Assembly (NCBI RefSeq): GCF_000364605.1
Contig: NZ_KB822575.1
Span: forward strand, 544,237 to 608,236
Length of the DNA: 64,000 nucleotides
Reading direction: 5' to 3'
DNA from: Nocardioides sp. Iso805N
Lineage (GTDB): Bacteria > Actinomycetota > Actinomycetes > Propionibacteriales > Nocardioidaceae
Below, in pieces: positions 8,565 through 19,974 of this stretch. The translations under genes and the position numbers were made by a program. A model generated the notes under the pieces. It did not search any database and was not told the origin of the DNA. It saw nothing but the letters and a program-made list of their open reading frames with translations. Position 1 is the stretch's first letter. The number at the start of each line of letters is the position of its first letter.

Positions 8565-9406
8565 TGCTGGTCCCGCCTCTCCAGATCGTCCAGTCGCTGC
8601 GCCGCCGCGAGGACGTCGCGGGTCGCTCGTACGTCGTGCACCCGCGTGCACCACACCCCTGCCCGGGCCAGGTGAACGGTGATCGCGGCATGCGCGCTCT
8701 CCCGCTCGCCGACCGGTCTCGGCCGTCCGTCGCCGTCGGCCAGCAGCAGGCCCAGGAACGCCTTGCGGCTGGCCCCGACCAGGATCGGTCGACCGAGGTC
8801 GGCGACCCGGTCCAGCCCGCGCAGCAGCTCCCAGTTCTGGTCCGCCGTCTTGGAGAAGCCGAGCCCCGGGTCCAGAACGATGCGCCCCTCGGGGATGCCG
8901 GCCGCCAGGCCCGCGTCGAGGCGGGCCTCCAGCTCTGCACGGACGGACGCGACGACGCCGTCGGCGTACTCGGTGAAGCGCTGCATGGTGGCGCCGTGCG
9001 CCCGCCAGTGCATGGCCACGTAGGCGGCCTCGGAATCGGCGACCACCTCGAGGATGCGCGGGTCGGCGAGGCCGCCGGAGACGTCGTTGACGATCCGGGC
9101 TCCCGCGGCCACCGCGGCTTCGGCAACCTCGGCGCGCATGGTGTCCACCGAGATCACCGCGCCCGCACCGACCAGCTCCTCGATGACCGGGATGACCCGC
9201 GCCAGCTCGTCACCGACCAGCGGCCGGGTTGCCCCGGGTCGGGTCGACTCGCCGCCGATGTCGAGGATGTCGGCGCCGTCGGCGAGGAGCTCGTGGCCGT
9301 GCGACACCGCGTCGTCGGTCGCGAGGAAGCGGCCACCGTCGCTGAAGGAGTCGGGGGTGACGTTGACGATCCCCATCACCCGGGGACGCCCGATCGGCGC
9401 GAACAC
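8561..9406 (-). CDS. folP: Dihydropteroate synthase
   Basis: Condenses 6-hydroxymethyl-dihydropterin pyrophosphate with p-aminobenzoate to dihydropteroate; it is the target of sulfonamides. The 281 residues carry [26 protein letters not shown], the VNDVSGG block, the [10 protein letters not shown] loop and GASRKAFLG, all diagnostic of DHPS. The GTG at 9406 is the first gene of the downstream half of the fol operon. About 145 bp upstream lies the divergent receptor gene, which separates folP from folE, so folP must be read from a promoter in 9407-9550 rather than from the ftsH-folE transcript. Confidence 0.97.
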   Translation of the reverse strand: MFAPIGRPRVMGIVNVTPDSFSDGGRFLATDDAVSHGHELLADGADILDIGGESTRPGATRPLVGDELARVIPVIEELVGAGAVISVDTMRAEVAEAAVAAGARIVNDVSGGLADPRILEVVADSEAAYVAMHWRAHGATMQRFTEYADGVVASVRAELEARLDAGLAAGIPEGRIVLDPGLGFSKTADQNWELLRGLDRVADLGRPILVGASRKAFLGLLLADGDGRPRPVGERESAHAAITVHLARAGVWCTRVHDVRATRDVLAAAQRLDDLERRDQQ

Positions 9407-9550
9407 GCCCCGAACCTACCGGAGTTCGCTTTGCTCCTCCTCACCGCGAGGAACCGGGGACGCGTTCGCTCCGCGAGCGGCTCTTCGGCGCGCGTCCGCC
9501 TGAGCGAACATTCGCGTAAGTTTCGTCACAGATGCGCCGATCGAAGCGCT

Positions 9551-11713
9551 GTGACTGCGCTGTACGAATCCTCCGCCGTACCCACCGAGGTAGCGGTGCC
9601 CGCGCCGCGGCAAGCCGTCGAGCAGACCCCGGACCTCGTGCCCTCCGACGGCCCGCAGGGCGCCCGCCGGGCCCCGTTCTACAAGCGGGTGACCATCCGC
9701 CAACGGCTGATCGCGATGGTGGGGATCGGCGTGGTCGCCCTCCTGATCGTGACCGTCGTCGGCGCGCTCAAGGTGGCACAGGTGGTCACGCTGACCCATG
9801 CCAACCGCACCACGGCGCAGGTGTCCAGCAAGCTCAACGCGGGCTACGAGGAGTGGCTGCTGCAGCGCACCTTCACCGGCGAGTACGTCGGTGCCGTCAT
9901 CGGGCACGCTCCCGACCAGGCGACGAACGCGCTCTACCAGACGGCCGAGAGCCACTACCAGACGGCGCTGCAGAAGTATCAGGACGCGCTCGCGCTGCAC
10001 CCGAACGCGCAGTCGCGTGACTATCTGGACAAGATGGTGAAGGCGACGACGGCATACCACTCCTACCTCGCCGACATCCACGCCGCCGCGCTGCAGAACG
10101 ACGGGGCCACCACGGCCAGCATCGACAACAAGGCCAACGGCGCTGCCGGGGCTGCCGTCGACGTACTGTTCAACACCTCCGACGACGCCATCGACGCGAT
10201 CGTCGACCAGCAGGTCCTCGACATCCAGGATGCCGTCTCCTCGCTGCGACTGATCGTCTCGATCGTCTCGGTGATCGGCCTGCTGCTGTTCATCGGCGCC
10301 GCCTTCGTGGTGATCCGGTCCATCGTCTTCCCGCTGCGCCGGGTGGTGGACTCGCTGCAGGCGATCGCCGCGGGCGACCGTAGCAAGCGGGTGGAGCACT
10401 CGTTGCAGGACGAGGTCGGCAGCATCTCGGTCGCCGTCGACCAGGTCATCGAGGCTCTCGACGCCGGCGACGCAGCGGCCCGTGAGGCGGAGGCCGAGCG
10501 GCTGGCCCGTACCGAGGCCGACCGTCGGGCCTCCGAGGAGCGTGCCCGGCTGGAGCGCGAGAACGCTGAGCGCGAGGCACGGCTGGAGCGGGAGCGGATC
10601 GAGGCGGAGCAGGCCCAGGCTGCCCGGGAGCAGGAGCGCGAGCGCCAGGTCGCCGAGGAGCGTGCCCGCGTGGAGCGTGAGCAGCTCGACGCTGAGCACG
10701 CCCGGCAGCGATCGGCCGCCGAGGCCGACGCAGCCCGGGCCCGCGAGGCCGCCGAGGCCGCCGCCACGACGGCGGAGCGCGTCGAGGTCGTCCGGGACTA
10801 CCTCGCGACAGTCGCTCGGGGCGACCTGACCCAGGAGCTGGCCCTGGCCGGCGAGGACAACGTGGGCCAGATGGCCGACTCGGTCCGAGCGCTCGTCTCC
10901 TCGCTGCGGGCCAGCATGACCCGGATCGGCCAGACCGCGGCGTCGGTGGCGAGCGCGTCGGAGGAGCTCAACGCCGTCAGCGGCGAGATGGGGCGCAGCG
11001 TCGACGACGCCGCGGCCCTGGTCGGCAGCGTTTCCTCGGCCGCCGGTCAGGTCTCCGGCAACGTCCACACCGTCGCCAGCGCTGCCGAGCAGATGAGCGC
11101 CAGCATCTCCGAGATCGCCCGCAACGCCACCCAGGCCTCCTCGGTCGCGTCCAACGCCGTCGAGCGGGCGCGCTCGGCCAGCGGCACCATCGAGGCCCTC
11201 GGCAGCTCCTCGGCGGAGATCGGCCAGGTCATCAAGGTGATCACGTCGATCGCCCAGCAGACCAACCTGCTCGCCCTCAACGCCACCATCGAGGCCGCCC
11301 GGGCGGGCGAGGCCGGCAAGGGCTTCGCCGTGGTCGCGAACGAGGTCAAGGAGCTCGCCGGGGAGACCGCCAAGGCCACCGACGAGATCGGGCGCCTGAT
11401 CGAGGCGATCCAGCGCGACAGCGCGGGTGCGGCCACCGCCATCAGCGAGGTCGGCGAGGTGATCAACTCGATCTATGAGATCCAGGTGACCATCGCCGCC
11501 GCTGTCGAGGAGCAGAGCGCCACCACCAGCGAGATCTCCCGCTCGGTCACCGAGGCCGCCACCGGCACCAACGGCATCGCCTCGGATACCGCCTCTGCTG
11601 CCGCTTCGGCGGCCGCCGCCCAGTCCGGTGCCGCCGGTACCGCGGAAGCCGCGACCTCGCTCGCCGGCCTGGCGATCGAGCTGGACACCTTGGTGCGGCA
11701 GTTCGCCTACTGA
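9551..11713 (+). CDS. Methyl-accepting chemotaxis-type receptor with long coiled-coil insert
   Basis: 720 residues from the GTG at 9551. After a ~50-residue cytoplasmic lead comes TM1 (54-73), an extracytoplasmic sensor of ~158 residues, TM2 (232-256) and a HAMP segment (~257-300). Next is a strongly charged coiled coil (~303-410) rich in Glu, Arg and Ala, then a second HAMP-like element ([20 protein letters not shown]). The C-terminal signalling hairpin contains [21 protein letters not shown] and [15 protein letters not shown], the kinase-control tip of MCPs. No CheA, CheW or flagellar genes lie in the window, so its output is unknown. It is transcribed against the fol genes and ends in a shared terminator. 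Confidence 0.92.
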   Translation: MTALYESSAVPTEVAVPAPRQAVEQTPDLVPSDGPQGARRAPFYKRVTIRQRLIAMVGIGVVALLIVTVVGALKVAQVVTLTHANRTTAQVSSKLNAGYEEWLLQRTFTGEYVGAVIGHAPDQATNALYQTAESHYQTALQKYQDALALHPNAQSRDYLDKMVKATTAYHSYLADIHAAALQNDGATTASIDNKANGAAGAAVDVLFNTSDDAIDAIVDQQVLDIQDAVSSLRLIVSIVSVIGLLLFIGAAFVVIRSIVFPLRRVVDSLQAIAAGDRSKRVEHSLQDEVGSISVAVDQVIEALDAGDAAAREAEAERLARTEADRRASEERARLERENAEREARLERERIEAEQAQAAREQERERQVAEERARVEREQLDAEHARQRSAAEADAARAREAAEAAATTAERVEVVRDYLATVARGDLTQELALAGEDNVGQMADSVRALVSSLRASMTRIGQTAASVASASEELNAVSGEMGRSVDDAAALVGSVSSAAGQVSGNVHTVASAAEQMSASISEIARNATQASSVASNAVERARSASGTIEALGSSSAEIGQVIKVITSIAQQTNLLALNATIEAARAGEAGKGFAVVANEVKELAGETAKATDEIGRLIEAIQRDSAGAATAISEVGEVINSIYEIQVTIAAAVEEQSATTSEISRSVTEAATGTNGIASDTASAAASAAAAQSGAAGTAEAATSLAGLAIELDTLVRQFAY

Positions 11714-11743
11714 AGCCCCTGGGCCTCCCTGGGCCCGAAATGA

Positions 11744-11778
11744 CCTGCGCCCTGGCTGCTCGGCAACCAGGGCGCAGG
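11744..11778. terminator. Bidirectional terminator-like hairpin between receptor gene and folE
   Basis: A perfect 12-bp inverted repeat, CCTGCGCCCTGG (11744-11755) and CCAGGGCGCAGG (11767-11778), encloses an 11-nt loop. It lies between the convergent receptor and folE stop codons and lacks a clear T-tract on either side, as is usual in actinobacteria. Confidence 0.8.
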
Positions 11779-11792
11779 GCGTTGAAGGACTC

Positions 11793-12373
11793 TTAGCGCA
11801 CCGGTCGGTTGATCAGTGCCATCGCTTCGGCGCGGGTGGAGGGATCGGTGCGCATGCTGCCGCGCACGGCGGAGGTGATGGTGCGAGCCCCCGCCTTGCG
11901 TACGCCGCGCATCGTCATGCACAGGTGCTCGGCCTCGATCACCACGATCACGCCGCGAGCCTCGAGGATCTCCATCAGGGCATCGGCGACCTGGGTGGTC
12001 AGCCGTTCCTGCACCTGCGGACGCTTGGCGTAGACGTCGACCAGCCGGGCCAGCTTGGACAGCCCGGTGATCTTCCCCGTGTCGGCCGGGATGTAGCCGA
12101 CGTGGGCGACGCCCGTGAAGGGCACCAGGTGGTGCTCGCACATCGACCAGAGCTCGATGTCACGCACCAGCACCAGCTCGTCGTGCCCGATGTCGAAGGT
12201 CGTCGTCAGCACGTCCTCGGGCTGCTGCTGCAGCCCCACGGTGAGCTCGGCGTACGCCCTCGCGACCCGCGCCGGGGTGTCCAGCAGGCCCTCTCGATCC
12301 GGGTCCTCACCGATGGCGTGCAGCAGTTCGCGAACTGCCGCCTCGGCTCGGGCCTGGTCGAACACGCCGCGCG

Positions 12374-12377
<4 letters not shown>
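11793..12377 (-). CDS. folE: GTP cyclohydrolase I
   Basis: Converts GTP to 7,8-dihydroneopterin triphosphate, the first step of folate synthesis. The 194 residues show [12 protein letters not shown] with the zinc Cys and His, [21 protein letters not shown], and [19 protein letters not shown] with the second zinc Cys, so the protein is the zinc-dependent FolE1 type. The GTG overlaps the ftsH stop by 4 nt, giving translational coupling. folE is separated from folP by the opposing receptor gene, an unusual break in an otherwise standard ftsH-folE-folP-folB-folK order. Confidence 0.97.
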
Positions 12378-14437
<2,060 letters not shown>

Positions 14438-14559
14438 AAGGCTTCTCTCGGACGCGGACTACGGAGTTGACGAGGACTACAACGAGTCGAAGGGGCGATT
14501 CGTGCCGCCCTCGTCGGTCTCATTGTCCCCTACCAAGGAAAACTCCAGGAAAGTGATGC

Positions 14560-15111
14560 TCAGGAGTAGACGTGCGGGGCGAGCGTGCCGATGTCGCGCA
14601 GGTTGCGATAGCGCTCGCGGAAGTCGAGGCCGTAGCCGACGACGAACTCGTTCGGGATGTCCCAGCCGACGTACTTCACCTCGACCGGCATCTGCTGGGC
14701 CTCGGGCTTGCGCAGCAGGGTCGCGATCTCGACGGAGGCGGGGTTGCGCGACGCCAGGTTGGAGGTCAGCCAGGACAGGGTCAGCCCGGTGTCGATGATC
14801 TCGTCGACGATCAGCACGTGCCGACCGGAGATGTCGGTGTCGAGGTCCTTGAGGATCCGCACCACACCGCTGGACTGGGTGCCCGAGCCGTAGGACGAGA
14901 CAGCCATCCAGTCCATCTCGACGTCCCGGCTGAAGGATCGCGCCAGGTCGGCCATCACCATCACCGCACCCTTGAGGATGCCGACGATGAGCAGGTCCTT
15001 GCCCGCGTAGTCCTGGTCGATCTGGGCCGCCATCTCCTTGAGCCTGGCGTGGATCTGCTCCTCGGTGAAGAGCACCTTGACGAGGTCGTCGCCGACGTGC
15101 GCGGAGTCCAT
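14560..15111 (-). CDS. hpt: Hypoxanthine phosphoribosyltransferase
   Basis: Salvages hypoxanthine and guanine to IMP and GMP using PRPP. The 183 residues contain the PRPP-binding signature VLIVDEIIDTGLTLSWL, an N-terminal LLIVGILKGAVMVMADLAR block and the C-terminal VKYVGWDIPNEFVVGYGLD, the HPRT hood that contacts the purine. It lies 10 bp after tilS, the usual actinobacterial tilS-hpt-ftsH order, and is probably cotranscribed with it. Confidence 0.97.
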   Translation of the reverse strand: MDSAHVGDDLVKVLFTEEQIHARLKEMAAQIDQDYAGKDLLIVGILKGAVMVMADLARSFSRDVEMDWMAVSSYGSGTQSSGVVRILKDLDTDISGRHVLIVDEIIDTGLTLSWLTSNLASRNPASVEIATLLRKPEAQQMPVEVKYVGWDIPNEFVVGYGLDFRERYRNLRDIGTLAPHVYS

Positions 15112-15121
15112 GGCCGCAACA

Positions 15122-16213
15122 CTAACCGGCGGTGGCTGAGGGCCCTTCGCCAGTACGCCGAAACGCGAGCACGCTGGTGTCCTGGTAGGCGGTGATGTGT
15201 CCCGGCAGCTGGATCTGACGCCGGCCGGCGCCGCTGAGCAGCAGGTCGGCCACCGCGTTGATGTGCACGGCGAAGAGCTCGTCGCCCGGACAGCCGGCCT
15301 CGAGCGCCGCCAGGCGCGCCACCCGCGTCCGCATCGACCACCCCATCGGCTCGACGACGTCGATCCGCACGCGAACGCCGAGCCCCCCGGTCGGCTCGTC
15401 GTCGATCACCTCACGCGCCTCGCCGAAGAGTCGTACGGCGAAGTCGTCGAGGAACTCCATGTCGGGGCGCAGCTGCTCCGCAGTGCGGGCGAGGGTGGCG
15501 GCGACCCCCGGCCCGAGCTCGCGCTCCAGCACCGGCAGCACGTCGTGCCGTACGCGCGCCCGCAGGAAGCGCGGGTCGGCGTTGTGCGGATCGACCCAGA
15601 AGTCGATGCCCTCGTGCCGGCACGTCGCCTCGGTCTGCTCCCGTGTCACGTCCAGCAGCGGGCGCAGGAAGACCACGCTGCCCCGGTTGAAGCTGTGCCG
15701 CATGCCGGCGATCGAGCGGCCACCGCTCCCCCGCGCGAGCCCGAGCAGCACCGTCTCGGCCTGGTCGTCGCGGGTGTGCCCGAGCAACACGCTGCGGGCA
15801 CCGAAGTGGGTGGCGAGCTGAGCGAGGGCGGCGTACCGGGCCTCGCGGGCACCCGCCTCGACGCCGATCGCGGTCGAGTCGACGCTGACGCGGATCGATG
15901 CGGTCTCGTGGGCGCCCATCGCTGCCATCTGAGCGACGACCCGGGAGGTGTGCTCGGCGGAACCGTCCTGGAGGCCGTGGTCGACGACGACGCCGATCAC
16001 CCGGGCATCGCTGCGACGCAGCTCGAAGATCGTCGCGGAGAGCAGCGCCAAGGAGTCGGCACCGCCCGAGCATGCGACCAGCACGGCACCGCCTTCGGGG
16101 GCGATGTGCGGCGACCAGGTCCGACCGTCACCGGCGGCGAGGATCGGAAGGGCGTCCCGCACGCCACGACGTACGGCCGCGACGGGCGCAGGCAGGCTCA
16201 CCGCGCCGTCCAT
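15122..16213 (-). CDS. tilS: tRNA(Ile)-lysidine synthetase
   Basis: Modifies C34 of the CAU-anticodon tRNA-Ile to lysidine, using ATP and lysine, so that the tRNA reads AUA. The 363-residue protein begins MDGAVSLPAPVAAVRRGVRD. It has the PP-loop SGGADSLALL, GHTRDDQAETVLLGLARGSG, the family RPLLDVTREQTEATC block and DNADPRF-like HNADPRFLRARVRH. The ATG at 16213 follows the protease stop by 13 bp, and a longer in-frame extension overlapping the protease is not credible. The C-terminal substrate domain is short but ends normally. Confidence 0.95.
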   Translation of the reverse strand: MDGAVSLPAPVAAVRRGVRDALPILAAGDGRTWSPHIAPEGGAVLVACSGGADSLALLSATIFELRRSDARVIGVVVDHGLQDGSAEHTSRVVAQMAAMGAHETASIRVSVDSTAIGVEAGAREARYAALAQLATHFGARSVLLGHTRDDQAETVLLGLARGSGGRSIAGMRHSFNRGSVVFLRPLLDVTREQTEATCRHEGIDFWVDPHNADPRFLRARVRHDVLPVLERELGPGVAATLARTAEQLRPDMEFLDDFAVRLFGEAREVIDDEPTGGLGVRVRIDVVEPMGWSMRTRVARLAALEAGCPGDELFAVHINAVADLLLSGAGRRQIQLPGHITAYQDTSVLAFRRTGEGPSATAG

Positions 16214-16226
16214 GCAGCCGGCACCG

Positions 16227-17288
16227 TCACAGCACCCTGGCGATCCACCGCTCGGGGTGGTGGATCTCGTCCTTGGAGGGCAGGGTCTCGGGACCGGTGA
16301 AGACCGCGTTGAACTGCTCCATGCCGACCTTGTCCACGACGGTGCGGACGAAGACGGCACCGTCGCGGTACTGGGCCATCTTCTGCTCCAGGCCGAGCAG
16401 CCGTCGCAGCACCCGGTCGAGCGTGCCGATGCCCTTGCGGCGCTTGTCGAAGGCCGCACGGATGGTCGCCACGCTGGGGATCACGGTCGGCCCGACGTCG
16501 TCCATGACCACGTCGGCATGGCCCTCCAGCAGCGACATCACACCGGTCACCCGGTCCATGATCTCGCGCTGCTCGGGCGACGACACGGCCTCGAGCAGGT
16601 TGCCGTTGCCCTTGATCGCCTCGATGGCGCGCGAGAGGCCGTCGCCGAGCATGCTCTGCACGTCCATCGTGTCGGCGAGGGCCTTGACCTCGTCGAAGAG
16701 GTGGTCGCGCAACCACGGGTTGGCCGTGAACTGCACCCGGTGGGTCTCCTCGTGCAGGCACACCCAGAGCCGGAAGTCGGTCGGGTCGACGCCGAGCTCG
16801 CGCTCGACGTGCACGATGTTGGGCGCCACCAGCAGCAACCGGCCGTACGGCTCGTGGAACGGGTCGAACTGACCCAGCACCTTGCCGGACAAGAAGCCCA
16901 GCAGGCCGCCCACCTCGGCACCGGTGACCTTCGCTCCCACACTGCGGGCGATGCTGCTCATCGGTCGCTTGTCGACCAGCTTGTCGATGACCGGCGCGAT
17001 CACATGGGAGAACGCATCGGCGTTCGCCTGCACCCAGCCCGCGCGATCCACCACCAGCACCGGCGCGGTGTCAGCGGGCGCGTCCAGGCCGGTGAACTCC
17101 TTGACCAGGCCGGTCGCGCGACCGGCGTCGGCGCGCAGCTCGGCGACGACCGCCGCACCCTCGGCCCGGCTGACCTGGGGCCCCTCCCCGGCGATGCCGG
17201 AGCCGATGCGCACGGCGAAGTCCCAGTCCACGATCTGCTGGGCGCCGTTGTCCTCGCCCGCACCCGCGCCGTCCCCCGCTACCGTCAT
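16227..17288 (-). CDS. DUF2342 zinc-dependent metalloprotease-like protein
   Basis: 353 residues of the actinobacterial DUF2342 family, sometimes labelled an F420-biosynthesis-associated protein without proof. A zincin-type HEETH motif lies in LWVCLHEETHRVQFTANPW, and a downstream MSLLEGHADVVMD segment could supply the third ligand. The N-terminal third carries VDWDFAVRIGSGIA and a GFLSGKVLGQFDPF block typical of the family. No signal peptide or clear membrane segment is seen, so it is probably cytoplasmic. It lies in the conserved order dacB - DUF2342 - tilS - hpt - ftsH, with 9 bp to dacB. The substrate is unknown. Confidence 0.88.
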   Translation of the reverse strand: MTVAGDGAGAGEDNGAQQIVDWDFAVRIGSGIAGEGPQVSRAEGAAVVAELRADAGRATGLVKEFTGLDAPADTAPVLVVDRAGWVQANADAFSHVIAPVIDKLVDKRPMSSIARSVGAKVTGAEVGGLLGFLSGKVLGQFDPFHEPYGRLLLVAPNIVHVERELGVDPTDFRLWVCLHEETHRVQFTANPWLRDHLFDEVKALADTMDVQSMLGDGLSRAIEAIKGNGNLLEAVSSPEQREIMDRVTGVMSLLEGHADVVMDDVGPTVIPSVATIRAAFDKRRKGIGTLDRVLRRLLGLEQKMAQYRDGAVFVRTVVDKVGMEQFNAVFTGPETLPSKDEIHHPERWIARVL

Positions 17289-17297
17289 GCCCCGAAC

Positions 17298-18692
17298 CTA
17301 TCCGCAGCGGCAAGTCGTCAGCGCACTCGCGAGGGCGTCGAGCGCATCACGCGCCTTGATCGTGTCCGGTATGTCGACGTCGTCGGCCAGCACCACGAAC
17401 ACCACCGGGCTGCCCTCGGCGTCCTGGGTGTACCCCGCGAGCGCGTCGACACCGGTGAGCGTGCCGGTCTTGGCCCGGACCACGCCGCGCCCCGCGTCGG
17501 CGTGGTCGTCGTACCGCTCGAGGAGGGAGCCGCTGAAGGCGGCGACCGGCAGGGCGCTCACGATCGGCGCCAAGCTGGTCTCGCTGGTCGCCTTCTGCAA
17601 CACCTGGATCAGGGTGGTGGCCGAGAGCCGGTCGTCGCGGGACAGACCGCTGCCGTCGTGCAGCACCAGGCCCGTGGTGGAGACGCCGAGCTTGGCCAAG
17701 GTGGTCTCCACCGCCTGGACGCCGCCGGCGAAGCTGCCGCCGGTACCCGCTGCGATGCCTGCCTGGTGGGCGAGGACCTCGGCGCCCTCGTTGTCACTGG
17801 TCTCCAGCACGTGGTCGACGATCTCGCGCAGCGGCGGGCTCTGCACCTGGGCCAGCGCCGTCGCGCCGCCGGGCGCGGGCGCCGCGGCGGGCGAGCCGAT
17901 GACGGTGATCCCAGCGGCGGCGAGAGCGTGGGCGAAGGTCTCGGCGGCATCCGCGGCAGGATCGGCGACGCGGCCGTTCCCGCCGTCGGTGCGGCCCTCG
18001 TCGGCCCACAGCGCAGTGATCGGCGAGACCACCCCCTCGGTGATGTAGCTCTTCGGCCAGGAGGGGTTGACGGCCGGGCCGGTGAAGAGGCCGGCGTCGT
18101 ACTGGACCCGGACGCGGTGGGTGCCCCGCTGCTTCAGCGCGGTCGCGGTCTGCTGGGCGAGCGTGGTCAGGTCGGCGCCCCTCGGGTAGCCGCTGTCGGG
18201 CTTGGCGGCCAGCAGCGGGTCCCCGCCGCCGACCAGCACGACCCTGCGTCCGCCGCCGGAGACGACCTGGGTGGCGAACCGCTTCTCGGGGCCGTCCAGC
18301 GCCAGCACGGTGGCGGCGGTGAGCAGCTTGTTGGTCGAGGCAGGTACGGCGACGCCGGCGCCCTCGGTCGCGACGGCAGCGCCCGACGTGTTCGCCACCG
18401 CCGCGAGGACGTGGTTGCCGAGCGCATCGGTCAGGCCGTGCCGCAGGACGCGGCGTACCTTGCCCGGTGCGAGCGTGCCGCTGGCCGGCTCGGCGACGGG
18501 ACTCGCCGGGTCGACCGACGGCGGATCGACGCTCAGCGGCTGCGGCGCCGGCGTGGCCGCGACCCGGTCGTGGCCCCGCCAGTGATCGACCCAGCCGAGG
18601 CTCCACGTCGCCCCGCCGACGGCCAGCAAGAGCACCATGAGCGCGATCGAACCGATCCGCGGGAGCCTTCGGCGCTGGCCCGAACGTGACAC
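17298..18692 (-). CDS. dacB: D-alanyl-D-alanine carboxypeptidase/endopeptidase (PBP4, S13 family)
   Basis: Extracytoplasmic penicillin-binding protein that trims or cleaves peptidoglycan cross-links. The 464 residues start at a GTG preceded by AGGAGG six bases upstream, which excludes the longer reading frame. A signal anchor lies at ~14-33, followed by a Pro-rich linker. The three active-site motifs are S119-T-N-K122 in VPASTNKLL, SDN near residue 299 and KTGT near 407. It is the first gene of the leftward dacB-protease-tilS-hpt-ftsH-folE run and is divergent from ppa across ~110 bp. Confidence 0.95.
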   Translation of the reverse strand: MSRSGQRRRLPRIGSIALMVLLLAVGGATWSLGWVDHWRGHDRVAATPAPQPLSVDPPSVDPASPVAEPASGTLAPGKVRRVLRHGLTDALGNHVLAAVANTSGAAVATEGAGVAVPASTNKLLTAATVLALDGPEKRFATQVVSGGGRRVVLVGGGDPLLAAKPDSGYPRGADLTTLAQQTATALKQRGTHRVRVQYDAGLFTGPAVNPSWPKSYITEGVVSPITALWADEGRTDGGNGRVADPAADAAETFAHALAAAGITVIGSPAAAPAPGGATALAQVQSPPLREIVDHVLETSDNEGAEVLAHQAGIAAGTGGSFAGGVQAVETTLAKLGVSTTGLVLHDGSGLSRDDRLSATTLIQVLQKATSETSLAPIVSALPVAAFSGSLLERYDDHADAGRGVVRAKTGTLTGVDALAGYTQDAEGSPVVFVVLADDVDIPDTIKARDALDALASALTTCRCG

Positions 18693-18802
18693 TGGAGACC
18701 TCCTGGGAACCTGGGCCTGATCGTGCCAGGAACCAGGGCTGATGCGGATGCGAGCGCCATTGTGGTGGAGAATGACGCGACACAACACCTGTGGAGGCCC
18801 CC

Positions 18803-19294
18803 ATGACGCTGACGTTCGACGTCCTCATCGAGATCCCGAAGGGGTCGCGCAACAAGTACGAGGTCGACCACGAGAGCGGCAAGATCCGCCTCGACCGCGT
18901 GCTGTTCACCTCGATGGTCTACCCGACCGACTACGGCTACATCGAGGAAACCCTCGGTGGCGACGGCGACCCGCTCGACGCTCTCGTGCTGCTGCCGTTC
19001 CCGGTCTACCCCGGCGTGGTGGTCGAGTGCCGACCCGTCGCCATGTACGTGATGGAGGACGAGAAGGGCCAGGACGAGAAGGTCCTCTGCGTCCCCAACG
19101 ACCCCCGCTTCGACGACATCCAGGACATCGACGACGTCGCCAAGTGGGACCTCGACGAGATCAAGCACTTCTTCGAGCGCTACAAGGACCTCGAGCCGGG
19201 AAAGTCCGTCAAGGGCTCGGACTGGGTCGGCCGTGACCTGGCGATCAAGGAGATCGAGGCCTCCTACGAGCGGGCGAAGTCCGCGGGGTACTGA
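18803..19294 (+). CDS. ppa: Inorganic pyrophosphatase
   Basis: Hydrolyses pyrophosphate to phosphate and so drives biosynthetic reactions. 163 residues from the ATG at 18803, chosen over a GTG at 18791 because GGAGG sits five bases before it. The conserved metal-binding blocks are [25 protein letters not shown], seen in full at residues ~38-62, and the family KDLEPGK segment. This is the family I soluble enzyme at the usual actinobacterial length. It faces away from dacB, a pairing that is widespread in the phylum. Confidence 0.97.
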   Translation: MTLTFDVLIEIPKGSRNKYEVDHESGKIRLDRVLFTSMVYPTDYGYIEETLGGDGDPLDALVLLPFPVYPGVVVECRPVAMYVMEDEKGQDEKVLCVPNDPRFDDIQDIDDVAKWDLDEIKHFFERYKDLEPGKSVKGSDWVGRDLAIKEIEASYERAKSAGY

Positions 19295-19312
19295 GCCTGC
19301 TGCGGCTGCAGC

Positions 19313-19398
19313 TGCGGTTGTGACCCCTGGGGGTCAGTTCCGCACGTTGATGGGCAAAGCATTGCCCGGTGAGGTGCGGTTGTGACCCCTGGGGGTCA
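19313..19398. repeat. 24-nt direct repeat containing a TGACCCC-GGGGTCA palindrome
   Basis: Two identical 24-nt copies (19313-19336 and 19375-19398) each start TGCGGTTG and end in a 16-nt palindrome with arms TGACCCC and GGGGTCA around TG. They start 62 bp apart. The final TCA of the second copy is the stop codon of the leftward hydrolase gene. Between them is a separate hairpin. Their function is unknown; they may act as termination or processing signals for the convergent genes, or be traces of a dispersed repeat. Confidence 0.75.
19352..19367. terminator. Short hairpin between ppa and the hydrolase gene
   Basis: GGGCAA (19352-19357) and TTGCCC (19362-19367) form a 6-bp stem around AGCA. 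It lies midway between the two palindromic repeat copies in a convergent intergenic gap. No T-tract follows, so termination is plausible but not shown. Confidence 0.4.
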
Positions 19399-19974
19399 TT
19401 CCATTTCGCCCAGCCAGCGTCCGAAGACCCGGATGAACTCCGCGTGGGCGGTGGCGGTCGCGTTCCTACCCGTGACGTTCAGCGAGTGATCCGCGCCGGG
19501 CAGCTCCAGCACCTCGGCTCCCTGACCCGCGAGCCGCTGCGCGATCGCGGAGTCCCAGGCCTCGTCCGCCGTACCGCCGACGAGGAGCTGGCGCGCGTCG
19601 TTGCTCGCGATCCCCTCGGCGACGTCGTCGCGGCCGAGCAGCGGTGTCAGCCAGCAGGACGGGTACGCCGCCCGCGCGGCCTCGGGCGCCGCCAGGCTGC
19701 CCAGCGACTTGGCCAGCAGCCGCACCGGCCCGTCGTGGTCGCCGACCGCCGCCGCCAGCTCCGCGCCCGCCCAGTCGACATCCGCCGCGTCGGGCGCCTG
19801 CCACCACACCTGGCGCACCCGCCAACCCTGGTCGACGGCGAGCTGGGTGGCGACCGCCAGCAACGGCTTGTCCGGGTGGTAGCCGCGCCCCGGCAGCACG
19901 ACCAGCAGGCCGGTCTCGTCGCGGTCGGGCCCGAGGTCGACGTACCTGGTGGTGACGGGTTCGGTGTCGCTCAT
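19396..19974 (-). CDS. Alpha/beta-hydrolase-like protein
   Basis: 192 residues from the ATG at 19974, which shares one base with the stop of the upstream acyl-CoA oxidase-like gene (TGATG), so the pair is coupled. The fold is suggested by LLVVLPGRGYHPD, the nucleophile elbow AKSLGSLA, a candidate acid in GGTADEAWD and a terminal GADHSLN histidine. This is a small, cap-less hydrolase with no recognised specificity. Cotranscription with a fatty-acid oxidation enzyme suggests a role with acyl esters or thioesters, but that is inference. Confidence 0.75.
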   Translation of the reverse strand: MSDTEPVTTRYVDLGPDRDETGLLVVLPGRGYHPDKPLLAVATQLAVDQGWRVRQVWWQAPDAADVDWAGAELAAAVGDHDGPVRLLAKSLGSLAAPEAARAAYPSCWLTPLLGRDDVAEGIASNDARQLLVGGTADEAWDSAIAQRLAGQGAEVLELPGADHSLNVTGRNATATAHAEFIRVFGRWLGEME

